DNA of 64,000 bases from JAOPZW01 sp963851295 (GCA_963851295.1 CAWKOS010000006.1:124001-188000); one strand, 5' to 3'. Numbered from the stretch's first letter, positions 34,720 through 42,889 are shown. Numbers and translations: made by a program. The notes: generated by a model from the sequence alone, not told the origin.

Positions 34720-35580
34720 TTGATCGACACGAAGAACCCCCTCCGGGACGAGGCAATGGTCCACGCCGACGCCCTCGACCAGCTCTTGCAGCGCGCCAAC
34801 GAGTTCCGTCTCCTGCGCCCTGCGGAGGAGCTCGAGCTGGCGCAGCGCATCGAGCGTGGCGACCTCGTCGCCAAGGAGCGGCTCATCAACTGCAACCTGC
34901 GACTGGTGGTTTCCATCGCCCGTCGCTATCAGGGCCACGGCCTGACCCTCAACGACCTCGTGCAGGAGGGGATGCTGGGCCTCATTCGCGCCGCGGAGAA
35001 GTTCGACTGGCGCAAGGGGTTCCGGTTCTCGACCTACGCGACGCTGTGGATCAGGCAGGCCATCCAGCGCGGCCTGGACAACACCGGCCGCACGATCAGG
35101 CTGCCCGCCCACGTCGCCACCAAGGCGCGCAAGGTCGGGCGTGCCCGCAATGAGCTCGCGGTGAAGCTCGAGCGCGAGCCCGAGGTCCACGAGATCGCGG
35201 CGGCCGTCGAGATGCCCCTCGAGGAGGTCGAGGCCATCGTGGCCGTCGACCGCAACCCCTCGAGCCTCGACATGCGCCTCGGCGACGACGACGACTCGGC
35301 CACGCTCGGCGACCTGCAGGCCGGAGAGACCCCCTCCCCCGAGGAGGAGGTCGAGGACACGATGATGACCGAGACGGTCACCAACGCCCTCAAGCGCCTG
35401 CCGGAGAACGAGCGCAAGGTCATCGAGCTGCGCTTCGGGACCGTCGGCGAGCCCCGTACCCGCGCCCAGGTGCAGCGCGAGCTGCGCATCGGCGCCCGCG
35501 AGGCCGAGCGCCTCGAGTCCTCGGCCCTGAACAGGCTGGCCGACATGGACGACCTCGCCGCCCTCCGCGAGGCCGCGTAG
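34720..35580 (+). CDS. Sigma-70-family RNA polymerase sigma factor (group 2/3)
   Basis: About 286 residues. Region 2 is canonical (LINCNLRLVVSIARRYQGHGLTLNDLVQEGMLGLIRAAEKFD and FSTYATLWIRQAIQR), followed by region 3 (RTIRLPAHVATKARKVGRA) and region 4. Region 4.2 reads RTRAQVQRELRIGAREAERLESSAL, diverging from the usual RERIRQIEAKAL, so -35 recognition may differ. No region 1.1. A TTG at 34720 just after GGAGGA, or ATG 34756, is the likely start; both lie downstream of the promoter at 34655-34683. STAS and RsbW-like genes nearby suggest stress control. Confidence 0.88.
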   Translation: MIDTKNPLRDEAMVHADALDQLLQRANEFRLLRPAEELELAQRIERGDLVAKERLINCNLRLVVSIARRYQGHGLTLNDLVQEGMLGLIRAAEKFDWRKGFRFSTYATLWIRQAIQRGLDNTGRTIRLPAHVATKARKVGRARNELAVKLEREPEVHEIAAAVEMPLEEVEAIVAVDRNPSSLDMRLGDDDDSATLGDLQAGETPSPEEEVEDTMMTETVTNALKRLPENERKVIELRFGTVGEPRTRAQVQRELRIGAREAERLESSALNRLADMDDLAALREAA

Positions 35581-35600
35581 GAACCCTCAGCTGCCGCCGC

Positions 35601-35635
35601 CGCCCCGGCCCGCGCCACCAGCGCGGGCCGGGGCG
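35601..35635 (+). terminator. Perfect 15-bp stem-loop after the sigma factor gene
   Basis: CGCCCCGGCCCGCGC and its exact complement flank a CACCA loop, 21 bp after the stop. No T-tract follows, as is common in very GC-rich actinomycetes. A further small inverted repeat TGCCGC-AACGT-GCGGCA lies at 35657-35673, before the STAS gene. Confidence 0.75.
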
Positions 35636-35714
35636 TGGCGCGTAGCCGCTTGATTTGCCGCAACGTGCGGCATGTCTCGGCGGCGCCCCGTGCGGCCTGG
35701 TTAAGGTCGCCGCG

Positions 35715-36014
35715 ATGGCGCCCGACCCCTTCTTCTCGCTTGCGGTCCGCCGCTCGAGCGCCGGCACCCTCGTGACCGTGGCGGGAGAGCTGGACGTGGC
35801 CACGGCGCCGGCGCTCGCGCGCGCCCTGGCCGATGCCCAGGGCGAGCTCACGGTCGACCTGAGCGCGACGACGTTCGCCGATCCGGCCGTCGTGCACGTC
35901 CTGCTGGCGGCGCGCGATCGCTGTCACAGCATGCGCGTGCTGCGCCGCGGCGACGGCCCCGTGGCGCGCCTGCTCACGCTCACGGGCACCGCGGCGCTCG
36001 TCGGCGCCGCCTAG
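35715..36014 (+). CDS. STAS-domain protein lacking the usual phospho-serine
   Basis: 99 residues from ATG 35715: TLVTVAGELDVATAPALARALAD, then LTVDLSATTFADPAVVHVLLAARD. In anti-sigma-factor antagonists this loop is D-S-S/A-G with a phosphorylatable Ser; here it is ADPAVV, so regulation by an RsbW-type kinase at that site appears impossible. It sits between the sigma factor and an RsbW-like gene, so it may still bind a partner constitutively. It shares its CTAG stop with the convergent NlpC/P60-like gene. Confidence 0.75.
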   Translation: MAPDPFFSLAVRRSSAGTLVTVAGELDVATAPALARALADAQGELTVDLSATTFADPAVVHVLLAARDRCHSMRVLRRGDGPVARLLTLTGTAALVGAA

Positions 36015-36697
36015 AGCCCCGGCGGGTGGCGGATGGTGAAGCCCTCCAGCGTCCGCGACCGCGCCTGCCAGCGCGAGCCGCCCGCCGCGCGCCCCGAGGT
36101 GTCGAAGCGCAGCCCGGCCACGGTCATCCACGCGTGGCCGGCGTTGGCGTAGATCGTCACCCAGCGCCCCGGCCCGGGGCGGCCGAAGCGCGCCAGCGCG
36201 GAGGAGTCCATCGGGCTGTCGATGAAGCCGGCGGCCGCGAGGGCGAAGGAGACCGAGCCCGAGCAGTCGTAGGCGCTGTCGACGAAGGTCTCGCCCGCGG
36301 TGCGGCCGTGGCCGCCGCCGTAGACGTAGGGCTTGGTGGCGACCGAGTTGGCCGCGTTGATGATGTCGGCCACCCGCGCCGGCGCGGCCGGCGGCACGCT
36401 CGCCAGCCCATCGGCCCCCAGGCCAGCGGCGTCGATGGCGCGGCGCCCCTTGGCGCCGAAGGCCTGCTCGAGCTCGCGCGCGACCTCGGCGTCGGTCGGC
36501 GCGCCGGCGACGGACGGAGCGGCGGCGGGCGCCCGCGCGGCGGGCTTGACCGCGGTCACGCGCTCGGGCTCGGGGGGCGGGATGTAGGGCGGCCCGGTGC
36601 GCCAGGCCGCGATTCGGTGGACGTCGCCGCCGCCCCCGCAACCGGCGCCCGCGAAGGCGGTGAGGAGGACCATGGCGGTGACCCCTTCCCGGCGCAC
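36011..36697 (-). CDS. Exported NlpC/P60-like cysteine peptidase
   Basis: 228 residues. The N-terminus has a short hydrophobic signal (TAMVLLTAFAGAGCGGGG); the Cys20 lipobox is weak, so lipoprotein status is uncertain. A Pro/Ala linker leads to a C-terminal catalytic domain with KPYVYGGGHG, nucleophile Cys145 in YDCSGSVSFAL and His188 in NAGHAWM. Such enzymes cleave peptidoglycan stem peptides. Monocistronic, between STAS and RsbW-like genes on the opposite strand. Confidence 0.82.
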   Translation of the reverse strand: MRREGVTAMVLLTAFAGAGCGGGGDVHRIAAWRTGPPYIPPPEPERVTAVKPAARAPAAAPSVAGAPTDAEVARELEQAFGAKGRRAIDAAGLGADGLASVPPAAPARVADIINAANSVATKPYVYGGGHGRTAGETFVDSAYDCSGSVSFALAAAGFIDSPMDSSALARFGRPGPGRWVTIYANAGHAWMTVAGLRFDTSGRAAGGSRWQARSRTLEGFTIRHPPGL

Positions 36698-36790
36698 GCC
36701 GCGGAGTATGGCGCGGGGCGTTTCAGCCCTGACGCAGTGTTGAGCGCTGAAGGGTTAGGCGGGGTCCCCGCGGGGCACTCCAGAATCGAC

Positions 36791-37204
36791 ATGACGCCGA
36801 TGCTCACCGAGACCAGGGAGATGCTGCTCGCCCTGGAGCCGCGACCGGAGTCCGCGCGGCTGGCTCGGCGCGCCCTGCACGCCCACGGCCTGCACGAGGA
36901 CATCGAGCACACGGTGACCCTGCTGGCCACCGAGATCGTCGGCAACGCGGTCCGCCACGCGGGCCTGCGGCGCGACCAGCGCATCGTCTTCTTCGCCCGC
37001 CTGCACGACGACTTCGCCCGTGTCGAGGTCGCCGACCCCGGCACCGGCTTCGATCCCGACCGCGTGGTGACCGAGGGCTACGGCCTCAAGCTCCTGGCCA
37101 AGCTCTCGGGCCGCTGGGGCGTCGACACCACCAAGGGCTGCCGCGTGTGGTTCGAGGTCGACCGCCGCTCGCGCCGCTCCGGGCGCTTCGATCGCGCCGT
37201 CTGA
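36791..37204 (+). CDS. RsbW-like ATP-binding protein (HATPase_c_2)
   Basis: 137 residues from ATG 36791. A GHKL ATPase fold is visible: N-box LLATEIVGNAVRHAGL, G1 VADPGTGFDPD and G2 EGYGLKLLAKLSGRWG. This is the anti-sigma-factor kinase/serine kinase family of partner-switching systems. There is no transmembrane or phosphotransfer domain. With the sigma factor and STAS protein within 2 kb it may complete a stress module, although the STAS loop lacks the target serine. Confidence 0.85.
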   Translation: MTPMLTETREMLLALEPRPESARLARRALHAHGLHEDIEHTVTLLATEIVGNAVRHAGLRRDQRIVFFARLHDDFARVEVADPGTGFDPDRVVTEGYGLKLLAKLSGRWGVDTTKGCRVWFEVDRRSRRSGRFDRAV

Positions 37205-37288
37205 CAAGAGCGCAAGTTCTTCTCACGCGCTGCGTTCTCAGTCGAGGCAGTGGCGCAGGATCGCCCCCCGTCCTTGCGCTGATCAGGG

Positions 37289-37328
37289 TGGCCGCCGCGT
37301 CTCTCTCCCCCCCGAAGGCGCGGCGGCC
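37289..37328 (+). terminator. Long stem-loop after the RsbW-like gene
   Basis: GGCCGCCGCG (37290-37299) is complementary to CGCGGCGGCC (37319-37328) over 10 bp with a 19-base pyrimidine-rich loop (TCTCTCTCCCCCCC). It lies about 85 bp after the stop. Confidence 0.5.
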
Positions 37329-37394
37329 CATCCTCCTCCCTTGGCGGTCCAACCGCCCCACGGCTGCGCCGGAAGGCTCTACCCTTCGCCGCTG

Positions 37395-37718
37395 ATGGCG
37401 CGCCGCGACCTGCACCTGCTCCTGGGCCTGACCGCGCTCACGCTGCTGCTGGTCCTCGTGCAGGCGAGCACCGGCGCCGAGGTCCTGCTGGCCTCGCCCG
37501 CGCTCGTGCTCGCGCTGCCGCTGCTCGCCGGCCGCTACGTCGGCGAGCGGCGCATCGCGCGCCTGGCGGCGCGGCTCGTCGCGCCGGTCCGTCGCGCGAC
37601 ACGGGCCCTCAGCGCCCGCCTGCCGCGCGCCCCACGCGCCCTGCTGCCCCGCGGCGGGGGCCTCCTCGCGGCCTCGCTGGCCGAGCGCGGGCCTCCGGCC
37701 CCCGCGGCCGCGCGCTGA
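37395..37718 (+). CDS. Small membrane protein with basic tail
   Basis: 107 residues: two hydrophobic segments (LLLGLTALTLLLVLVQ and VLLASPALVLALPLLAG) followed by an Arg/Ala/Pro-rich cytoplasmic tail. I do not recognise a family. There is no convincing ribosome binding site before ATG 37395. It lies 54 bp upstream of the copper-type operon on the same strand. Confidence 0.5.
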   Translation: MARRDLHLLLGLTALTLLLVLVQASTGAEVLLASPALVLALPLLAGRYVGERRIARLAARLVAPVRRATRALSARLPRAPRALLPRGGGLLAASLAERGPPAPAAAR

Positions 37719-37772
37719 CGCGCGCGCGGCCCGCCCGCGCTCCGTCCACGCCGATCCACCAGGAGGTGCGCC

Positions 37773-38438
37773 TTGCGCCGCGCCCTCGCCCTGGGTGCCG
37801 TGGCCGCGCTGCTGGCAGCGCCGGCCGCCTCGGCCCACCAGGGCAACCCGAACTTCCGCTCGATCCTCGACGGCGTCACGCCCGCCGTCCATGGCCTGCG
37901 CTTGCAGGTCCTCAACTACGACGACCGCTTCGAGCTGACCAACCGCAGCGGCCAGACCGTGACCGTGCAGGGCTACAACGGCGAGCCCTACGCGCGCGTG
38001 CTGGCCGACGGCACCGTCGAGGTCAACCGCCGCTCGCCGGCCTACTACCTCAACGACGACCGCTACGCCGACGTCAAGGTGCCGGCGAGCGCCGACGCGA
38101 GCGCCCCGCCGCAGTGGGCCGTCGTCGACCGCACCGGCGACCTGCAGTGGCACGACCACCGCATGCACTGGATGAGCACCAAGCTGCCGCCGCAGGTCAA
38201 GGACAAGTCCAAGCGCACGAAGGTCTTCGACTACGCGATCCCGCTGCAGGTCGGCGCGCGCAAGGGCGCCATCAAGGGCACGCTCTTCTGGCAGCCCGTG
38301 GACGGGGGCGGCCCGGCGCCGGGGATGTTCGTCGCGCTCGCGGTCCTCGCGGCGCTGGGTGCCGGGCTCGTCGTCGTCGTGCGCCGGCGGCGTGGCGGCG
38401 GCGAGCGCGAGCCGGCGGAGGCCGCCGAGGCGTGGTGA
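37773..38438 (+). CDS. Secreted, C-terminally membrane-anchored protein of the copC-copD operon
   Basis: 221 residues from a TTG that is well supported by AGGAGG (37761-37766) six bases upstream. Signal peptide MRRALALGAVAALLAAPAASA; mature protein begins HQGNPNF, so a His is at the N-terminus. The extracellular domain contains WHDHRMHWM, and a single helix near the end (GMFVALAVLAALGAGLVVVV) is followed by RRRRGG. I know no name for it. Position before CopC-CopD and the His/Met-rich motif suggest a copper-related role. The stop overlaps the next GTG (GTGA). Confidence 0.75.
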   Translation: MRRALALGAVAALLAAPAASAHQGNPNFRSILDGVTPAVHGLRLQVLNYDDRFELTNRSGQTVTVQGYNGEPYARVLADGTVEVNRRSPAYYLNDDRYADVKVPASADASAPPQWAVVDRTGDLQWHDHRMHWMSTKLPPQVKDKSKRTKVFDYAIPLQVGARKGAIKGTLFWQPVDGGGPAPGMFVALAVLAALGAGLVVVVRRRRGGGEREPAEAAEAW

Positions 38439-40216
38439 GGCGCGGCCTCGTCCTCGGCCTCGCGGCCCTCGCGCTGCTGCCGGCGGCGGCGAGCGCCCAT
38501 GCGCGGCTGGACTCGACCTCGCCCGCGCGCGGGGCGACCGTGGCCTCCGAGCCCGCCCAGGTCGTCTTTCGCTTCGACGAGCCGGTCGAGGCGACCTTCG
38601 GTGCCGTGCGCGTCTTCGACGCCGGGGGCGGACGCGTCGACGACGGGCGCCTCGTGCGCCCGGGCGGCGACCAGCGTCAGGCGGGGACGGCGCTGCGGCG
38701 CGGGCTGCGCGACGGTACCTACACCGCCACCTACCGCGTCATCTCCGCCGACGGCCATCCGGTCTCCGGCGGCTTCACCTTCGACATCGGCCACGCCGGC
38801 GCCGCGCCGCGGGCGAGCGTCGCGGACCTCGTGGGCGGCGGCAACGCCGGGCCGGTCACCGACGTCGCGTTCGGGGCGGCCAAGGCGCTCAGCTACCTGG
38901 CCATCGCCCTGGCCCTCGGCGGCCTGGCCTTCCTGGCGATCGTCTGGCGTCCCGCGCTCGCCGCGGTCGCCGGCGGCGGTGCCGAGTGGGCGGCGGCGGC
39001 CGGCGCCTTCGCGGGGCGCGCACGGACGCTGCTGGCCGTCGCGGTGGCGCTCGGCCTGGCCTCGGCGGCCGCCGGGCTCGTCCTGCTCGGGGCGACCGAG
39101 GCCGGCGTGAGCTTCTGGGCGGCCCTCGATCCCGCCGTCGTGCGCGAGGTCGCCTCCACGCACGCGGGCACGGGCTGGGTCCTGCGCCTGGCCGACTGGG
39201 CGCTGCTCGCCCTCGCCCTCGCGCTCGTGGGCGCGCGCGGTGCGCTCCCGGTCCTGCGCCCGGTGGCGCTCGGCGCGACCGGCCAGGTCCTCGGGCGCCC
39301 GCCGACGCGGGCGGTCGTCGTCGCGCTCGCCGCGCCGGCGCTGGCCCTGGCGGTGACGCCCGCGCTGGCCGGCCACGCGAGCACGCAGCATCCCGAATGG
39401 GCGCTCTTCCCCGTCGACGTCGCCCACGTGCTGGCGATGAGCGCCTGGCTCGGCGGCCTCGTGGTGCTGCTGGCGTGCGTGCCCGCCGCGACCCGCGCGC
39501 TCGCCGCGCCCGAGCGCAGCCGGCTGCTCGCCGCGACGCTCGTGCGCTTCTCGCCGGTGGCGCTCGCCGCCGTCGGCGTGCTGCTCGTCACCGGGGTCAC
39601 GCAGGCGCTGCTCGAGGTCCGCAGCCTCGACGCCTTCACGTCGACCGCCTACGGGCGCGCGGTGCTGATCAAGGCGGCGCTGCTCGTGGCGCTCATCGGC
39701 CTCGGGGCGGTCAACCGGCAGCGCGTGGTGCCCGCGCTGCGGGGCGTCGCCGCGGCCGGAGCGCCTCCCGGGGCCACGGGGCGCCTGCTGCGCCGCACGC
39801 TGCGCGCGGAGGTCGCGCTCGTGCTCGTCGTGCTGGGCGTCACCGGCGCCCTGACCGGCTACCCGCCGCCGGCCGCGACGGCCGCCGGCCCGCAGTCGGT
39901 CTCCAAGCGCATGGGGCCGCTCGACCTCGAGCTCACGGTCGACCCGGCGCAGACCGGCGCCAACGCGCTCCACGTCTACCTCTTCCGCGCCCGCGACGGC
40001 GCCCCCTTCATGCAGACCAGGGAGCTCACCGTCCAACTCAGCCAGCCCGCCAAGGGCATCGGCCCGATCGACGCCCACCTGCATCAGGCGGGCCCCGGCC
40101 ACTTCCTGGCCGACGCGCTGACGCTGAGCCCGGGCGGGAGCTGGCAGATCGCGATCACCGACCGCGTCTCGGACTTCGACGAGTACACGACGAAGGCGAC
40201 GGTGCAGGTCCGTTGA
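38435..40216 (+). CDS. CopC-CopD fusion copper-handling membrane protein
   Basis: 593 residues. After a signal peptide the CopC domain starts AHARLDSTSPARGATV, with the copper-ligand His next to the cleavage site and a second His in ISADGHPVSGGFTFDI. Then come eight or so helices of CopD (HPEWALFPVDVAHVLAMSAWLGGLVVLL and TGVTQALLEVRSLDAFTSTAYGRAVLIKAAL). A final extracellular beta domain (LDLELTVDPAQTGANALHVYLF) is YtkA-like. CopC binds periplasmic copper and CopD is thought to import it. Start by GTGA overlap with the preceding gene. Confidence 0.9.
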   Translation: MRRGLVLGLAALALLPAAASAHARLDSTSPARGATVASEPAQVVFRFDEPVEATFGAVRVFDAGGGRVDDGRLVRPGGDQRQAGTALRRGLRDGTYTATYRVISADGHPVSGGFTFDIGHAGAAPRASVADLVGGGNAGPVTDVAFGAAKALSYLAIALALGGLAFLAIVWRPALAAVAGGGAEWAAAAGAFAGRARTLLAVAVALGLASAAAGLVLLGATEAGVSFWAALDPAVVREVASTHAGTGWVLRLADWALLALALALVGARGALPVLRPVALGATGQVLGRPPTRAVVVALAAPALALAVTPALAGHASTQHPEWALFPVDVAHVLAMSAWLGGLVVLLACVPAATRALAAPERSRLLAATLVRFSPVALAAVGVLLVTGVTQALLEVRSLDAFTSTAYGRAVLIKAALLVALIGLGAVNRQRVVPALRGVAAAGAPPGATGRLLRRTLRAEVALVLVVLGVTGALTGYPPPAATAAGPQSVSKRMGPLDLELTVDPAQTGANALHVYLFRARDGAPFMQTRELTVQLSQPAKGIGPIDAHLHQAGPGHFLADALTLSPGGSWQIAITDRVSDFDEYTTKATVQVR

Positions 40217-40257
40217 GCGTCCTGCGGTCACGCCACCACGACGAAAGGAACCACCAC

Positions 40258-40899
40258 ATGCAGCGCACGCTTGCGGCGGCCGTCCTGGCCGCCGCCCTCG
40301 CCGCTCCGGCGGCGGCCCAGGCCCATGTCACCGTCCAGCCCGACACCGTGGCCGCGGCCGCCTTCACGGTCGAGAGCATCCGCGTCCCCAACGAGCGCGA
40401 CGACGCGTCGACGGTCAAGGTCGACGTCCAGCTCCCGCCCGGCTTCATCGAGGCCCTCTACCAGCCGAGACCCGGCTGGACGGTCGTGGTGGCCAAGGAG
40501 AAGCTCGCCAAGCCGGTCCAGACCGACGATGGCCCGGTGAGCGAGGAGGTGCGGCGGATCACCTTCACCGGCCACGGCAGCCAGGGGCGGATCGCGCCGG
40601 GGCAGTTCATGGACTTCCCGCTGTCGGTCCAGATCCCGGGCAAGCCCGGCGACAAGCTGACCTTCAAGGCCCTGCAGACGTACTCCGACGGGAAGGTCGT
40701 GCGCTGGATCGGCGCCGCGGGCTCCGACACGCCCGCGCCGGTCGTGAGCGTGGTCGCGGCGCCGGCCGCGGCGAGCGCCTCCGAGAGCGGCGGCGGGGCA
40801 TCGAAGGGCCTGGGCATCGCGGCGCTCGTGATCGCCGTGCTCGGGCTCATCGCGGGCGTCGCCGCCCTGAGCCTCCGCAGCCGCGAGCGCGTGACCTGA
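40258..40899 (+). CDS. YcnI-like (DUF1775) copper-associated membrane-anchored protein
   Basis: 213 residues: signal peptide ending AAAQA, mature N-terminus HVTVQPDTV (His1 is the copper ligand in characterised YcnI), a beta domain with VKVDVQLPPGF and GQFMDFPLSVQIP, and a single C-terminal helix (LGIAALVIAVLGLIAGVAAL). YcnI proteins are found with CopC/CopD and are proposed copper chaperones. It is the last gene of this operon. Confidence 0.9.
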   Translation: MQRTLAAAVLAAALAAPAAAQAHVTVQPDTVAAAAFTVESIRVPNERDDASTVKVDVQLPPGFIEALYQPRPGWTVVVAKEKLAKPVQTDDGPVSEEVRRITFTGHGSQGRIAPGQFMDFPLSVQIPGKPGDKLTFKALQTYSDGKVVRWIGAAGSDTPAPVVSVVAAPAAASASESGGGASKGLGIAALVIAVLGLIAGVAALSLRSRERVT

Positions 40900-40928
40900 C
40901 CGCCGCCTGACCGGACATGGGGCACCAT

Positions 40929-40958
40929 GGGGTGGCGGGCAGAAGGGTCCGCCACCCC
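40929..40958 (+). terminator. Stem-loop between YcnI-like and DsbA-like genes
   Basis: GGGGTGGCGG and CCGCCACCCC form a perfect 10-bp stem with a 10-base loop, 29 bp after the YcnI-like stop and 26 bp before the DsbA-like ATG. It probably separates the two transcripts. Confidence 0.6.
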
Positions 40959-40984
40959 TGCCGATAACACTGAGAGAGCAGCAC

Positions 40985-41815
40985 ATGGAGAACGAACCCA
41001 AGCCCACCAAGCGCGAGCGCCGCGACGAGGCGCGCGCCGCGCGCATCGAGGCCGAGCGCGACGCGGCGGCCTCGTCGCTGCGCCGCCGGCGCATGCGCAC
41101 CCTGCTCCTCGTCCTCGCCGGAGCCGCCGTGCTCGTCGTGGCTGGGATCGTCGTGAGCGGCTCGAGCAACTCCGACAAGGCCAAGAGCCGGCCCGGCGCC
41201 GCGCAGAAGGCGGCCGTGTCGTCGGCCGCCATCCCGGGCCAGAAGGAGTCCTCGGAGATGCTCGCGGGCATCCAGCAGAACGGCCTCGAGCTCGGCAACC
41301 CCGGCGCGCCGGTCCGGTTGGTCGAGTTCGCCGACCTGCAGTGCCCGTTCTGCCGCGAGTACTCGTTGCAGACGCTGCCCACGCTCGTGCAGGACTATGT
41401 GCGAACGGGCAAGGTCCGCATGGAGTTCCGCGACCTCGCCTTCCTGGGCAAGGACTCGGTGACCGCCGGGCGCCACGCCGCCGGCGCCGCCCGGCAGAAC
41501 CGGCTCTGGAACTTCATCGACGTCTTCTACTTCAACCAGGGCGAGGAGAACTCGGGCTACGTGACGCCGAGCTTCCTGCACAGCATCGACAAGGCCGCCG
41601 GGGTCGACTCGGCGAAGGCCGACGCCTTCGCCGCGACCGACGCCTCGCTGACGCCGATCAAGCAGGCCAACACGCTCGGCGACCAGCTCGGCGTGAAATC
41701 GACGCCGACGATCTTCGTGGGCAAGCGCGGGGGCGCGCTCCAACAGGTGCAGGCCGCGCCCACCGACGTCGCCGCGTACAAGGCCGCCATCGACGGGCTG
41801 CTGGGGCAGGCATGA
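40985..41815 (+). CDS. DsbA-like membrane-anchored thiol-disulfide oxidoreductase
   Basis: 276 residues: a charged cytoplasmic N-terminus (KRERRDEARAARIEAERD), one transmembrane helix (residues about 39-58) and an extracytoplasmic thioredoxin fold with the redox site CPFC (Cys120, Cys123) in EFADLQCPFC. The cis-Pro loop is STPTIFVG. It introduces disulfides into exported proteins. Its stop overlaps the VKOR start (ATGA), giving the expected DsbA-VKOR pair in which VKOR reoxidises DsbA. Confidence 0.92.
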   Translation: MENEPKPTKRERRDEARAARIEAERDAAASSLRRRRMRTLLLVLAGAAVLVVAGIVVSGSSNSDKAKSRPGAAQKAAVSSAAIPGQKESSEMLAGIQQNGLELGNPGAPVRLVEFADLQCPFCREYSLQTLPTLVQDYVRTGKVRMEFRDLAFLGKDSVTAGRHAAGAARQNRLWNFIDVFYFNQGEENSGYVTPSFLHSIDKAAGVDSAKADAFAATDASLTPIKQANTLGDQLGVKSTPTIFVGKRGGALQQVQAAPTDVAAYKAAIDGLLGQA

Positions 41816-42255
41816 CCGACCGGCGGCTGCGCCTCGCCGCGATCGTCCTGGCCGTCGTCGGCCTGGGCGTCGCCGCCTACCTGACCTACGTGCATTACGA
41901 GGGCATCAAGCCCGTGTGCGGGCTGGGCGGCAACTGCGAGAAGGTCCAGACCTCGGAGTGGTCCAAGGTGGCCGGCGTCCCGGTGGCGCTGCTCGGCCTG
42001 CTGGGCTACGCCGGGATCCTCGCCGCGCTGCTCGTCGACACCGAGAACGCCCGCATCGCGGCCGCCCTCTTCGCGCTGGCCGGCTTCGGCTTCAGCGCCT
42101 ACCTGACCTACCGCGAGCTCTTCAGCATCGACGCGATCTGCCCGTGGTGCGTGGCCAGCGCGGTGATCATGACCCTGCTGGCCATCGTGACCACCGCGCG
42201 GCTGATGATGGCGCCCGCCGCCGCCGAACGAGGTGCGATACCCTACGTAGGGTGA
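41812..42255 (+). CDS. Vitamin K epoxide reductase-like (VKOR) protein, DsbA oxidase
   Basis: 147 residues with four transmembrane helices. The loop cysteines Cys36 and Cys42 (KPVCGLGGNCEKV), the conserved Ser48 and the active-site pair Cys110-x-x-Cys113 (ICPWC) are all present. Bacterial VKOR transfers electrons from DsbA to quinone, replacing DsbB in actinobacteria. The stop overlaps the GTG of a VapB-like antitoxin gene (GTGA), an unusual downstream partner. Confidence 0.93.
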   Translation: MTDRRLRLAAIVLAVVGLGVAAYLTYVHYEGIKPVCGLGGNCEKVQTSEWSKVAGVPVALLGLLGYAGILAALLVDTENARIAAALFALAGFGFSAYLTYRELFSIDAICPWCVASAVIMTLLAIVTTARLMMAPAAAERGAIPYVG

Positions 42256-42482
42256 AGAAGACGAGCCTCTATCTGGACCCCGATCTGGACGAGGCTCTCG
42301 CCCGCCGCGCCGCCGACGAGGGCCTCTCGAAAGCCGAGTTCATCCGCCGCACGCTGGCGGCCGCGATGCAGAAGCCGAAGCGGCCCAAGCCGCAGGCGGT
42401 CGGCATCATCAAGGGTGGCCGCACCGACGTTGCTGAGAACATCGAGAGCTATCTCGCCGAGACGGGCTTCGGCGAGGATTGA
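42252..42482 (+). CDS. Ribbon-helix-helix antitoxin (VapB/CopG type)
   Basis: 76 residues from a GTG overlapping the VKOR stop. The N-terminal ribbon-helix-helix is clear (KKTSLYLDPDLDEALARRAADEGLSKAEFIRRTLA), and the C-terminal half is the flexible toxin-binding tail. Overlap with the downstream PIN-domain gene (TTGA) identifies the pair as VapBC. RHH antitoxins usually repress their own promoter; here translation is coupled to the disulfide operon, though an internal promoter cannot be excluded. Confidence 0.88.
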   Translation: MKKTSLYLDPDLDEALARRAADEGLSKAEFIRRTLAAAMQKPKRPKPQAVGIIKGGRTDVAENIESYLAETGFGED

Positions 42483-42889
42483 CCGTCATCCTCGACACCG
42501 GCGCGGTTGTGGCGCTCATGCGCGATGCCGACCGGCACCATCGAGTGGCGCGGACGTGGTTCGACGTCAACGACGAGGATCTCGTCACCACTCCGCTCGC
42601 CCTCGCCGAGATGGATTACTTCGCCTACCGCGCGGGCGGGCACGACGCGGCGTCGCGTCTGTGGCAGGACTTCGAATCCGGCGCCTATGCAGTCCGCTGG
42701 TGGGCGGACGCACTGGGCCAGACGCTCGCGATCGCCCGCCAGCACCCGTGGATTGGCCTCGTCGACGCTTCGCTCGTCGCGCTGGCCGGTCTGCTTCGGA
42801 CGAACCGCATCGTCACCGTAGACGACCACTTCCGATCATTGACGACGCCGGCCGGGGAACCCTTCGTCGTGCTCCCCGCCGACGCCTGA
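42479..42889 (+). CDS. vapC: PIN-domain toxin ribonuclease (VapC)
   Basis: 136 residues from a TTG in a TTGA overlap with the antitoxin. The acidic PIN active-site residues are visible: Asp6 (VILDTGAVVAL), Glu44 (LALAEMDY), Asp96 (GLVDASLVALA) and Asp115/Asp116 (IVTVDDHF). VapC toxins are Mg-dependent RNases, often cutting tRNA or rRNA. Its stop is 12 bp before the aconitase start, so aconitase may be read from the same transcript. Confidence 0.9.
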   Translation: MTVILDTGAVVALMRDADRHHRVARTWFDVNDEDLVTTPLALAEMDYFAYRAGGHDAASRLWQDFESGAYAVRWWADALGQTLAIARQHPWIGLVDASLVALAGLLRTNRIVTVDDHFRSLTTPAGEPFVVLPADA

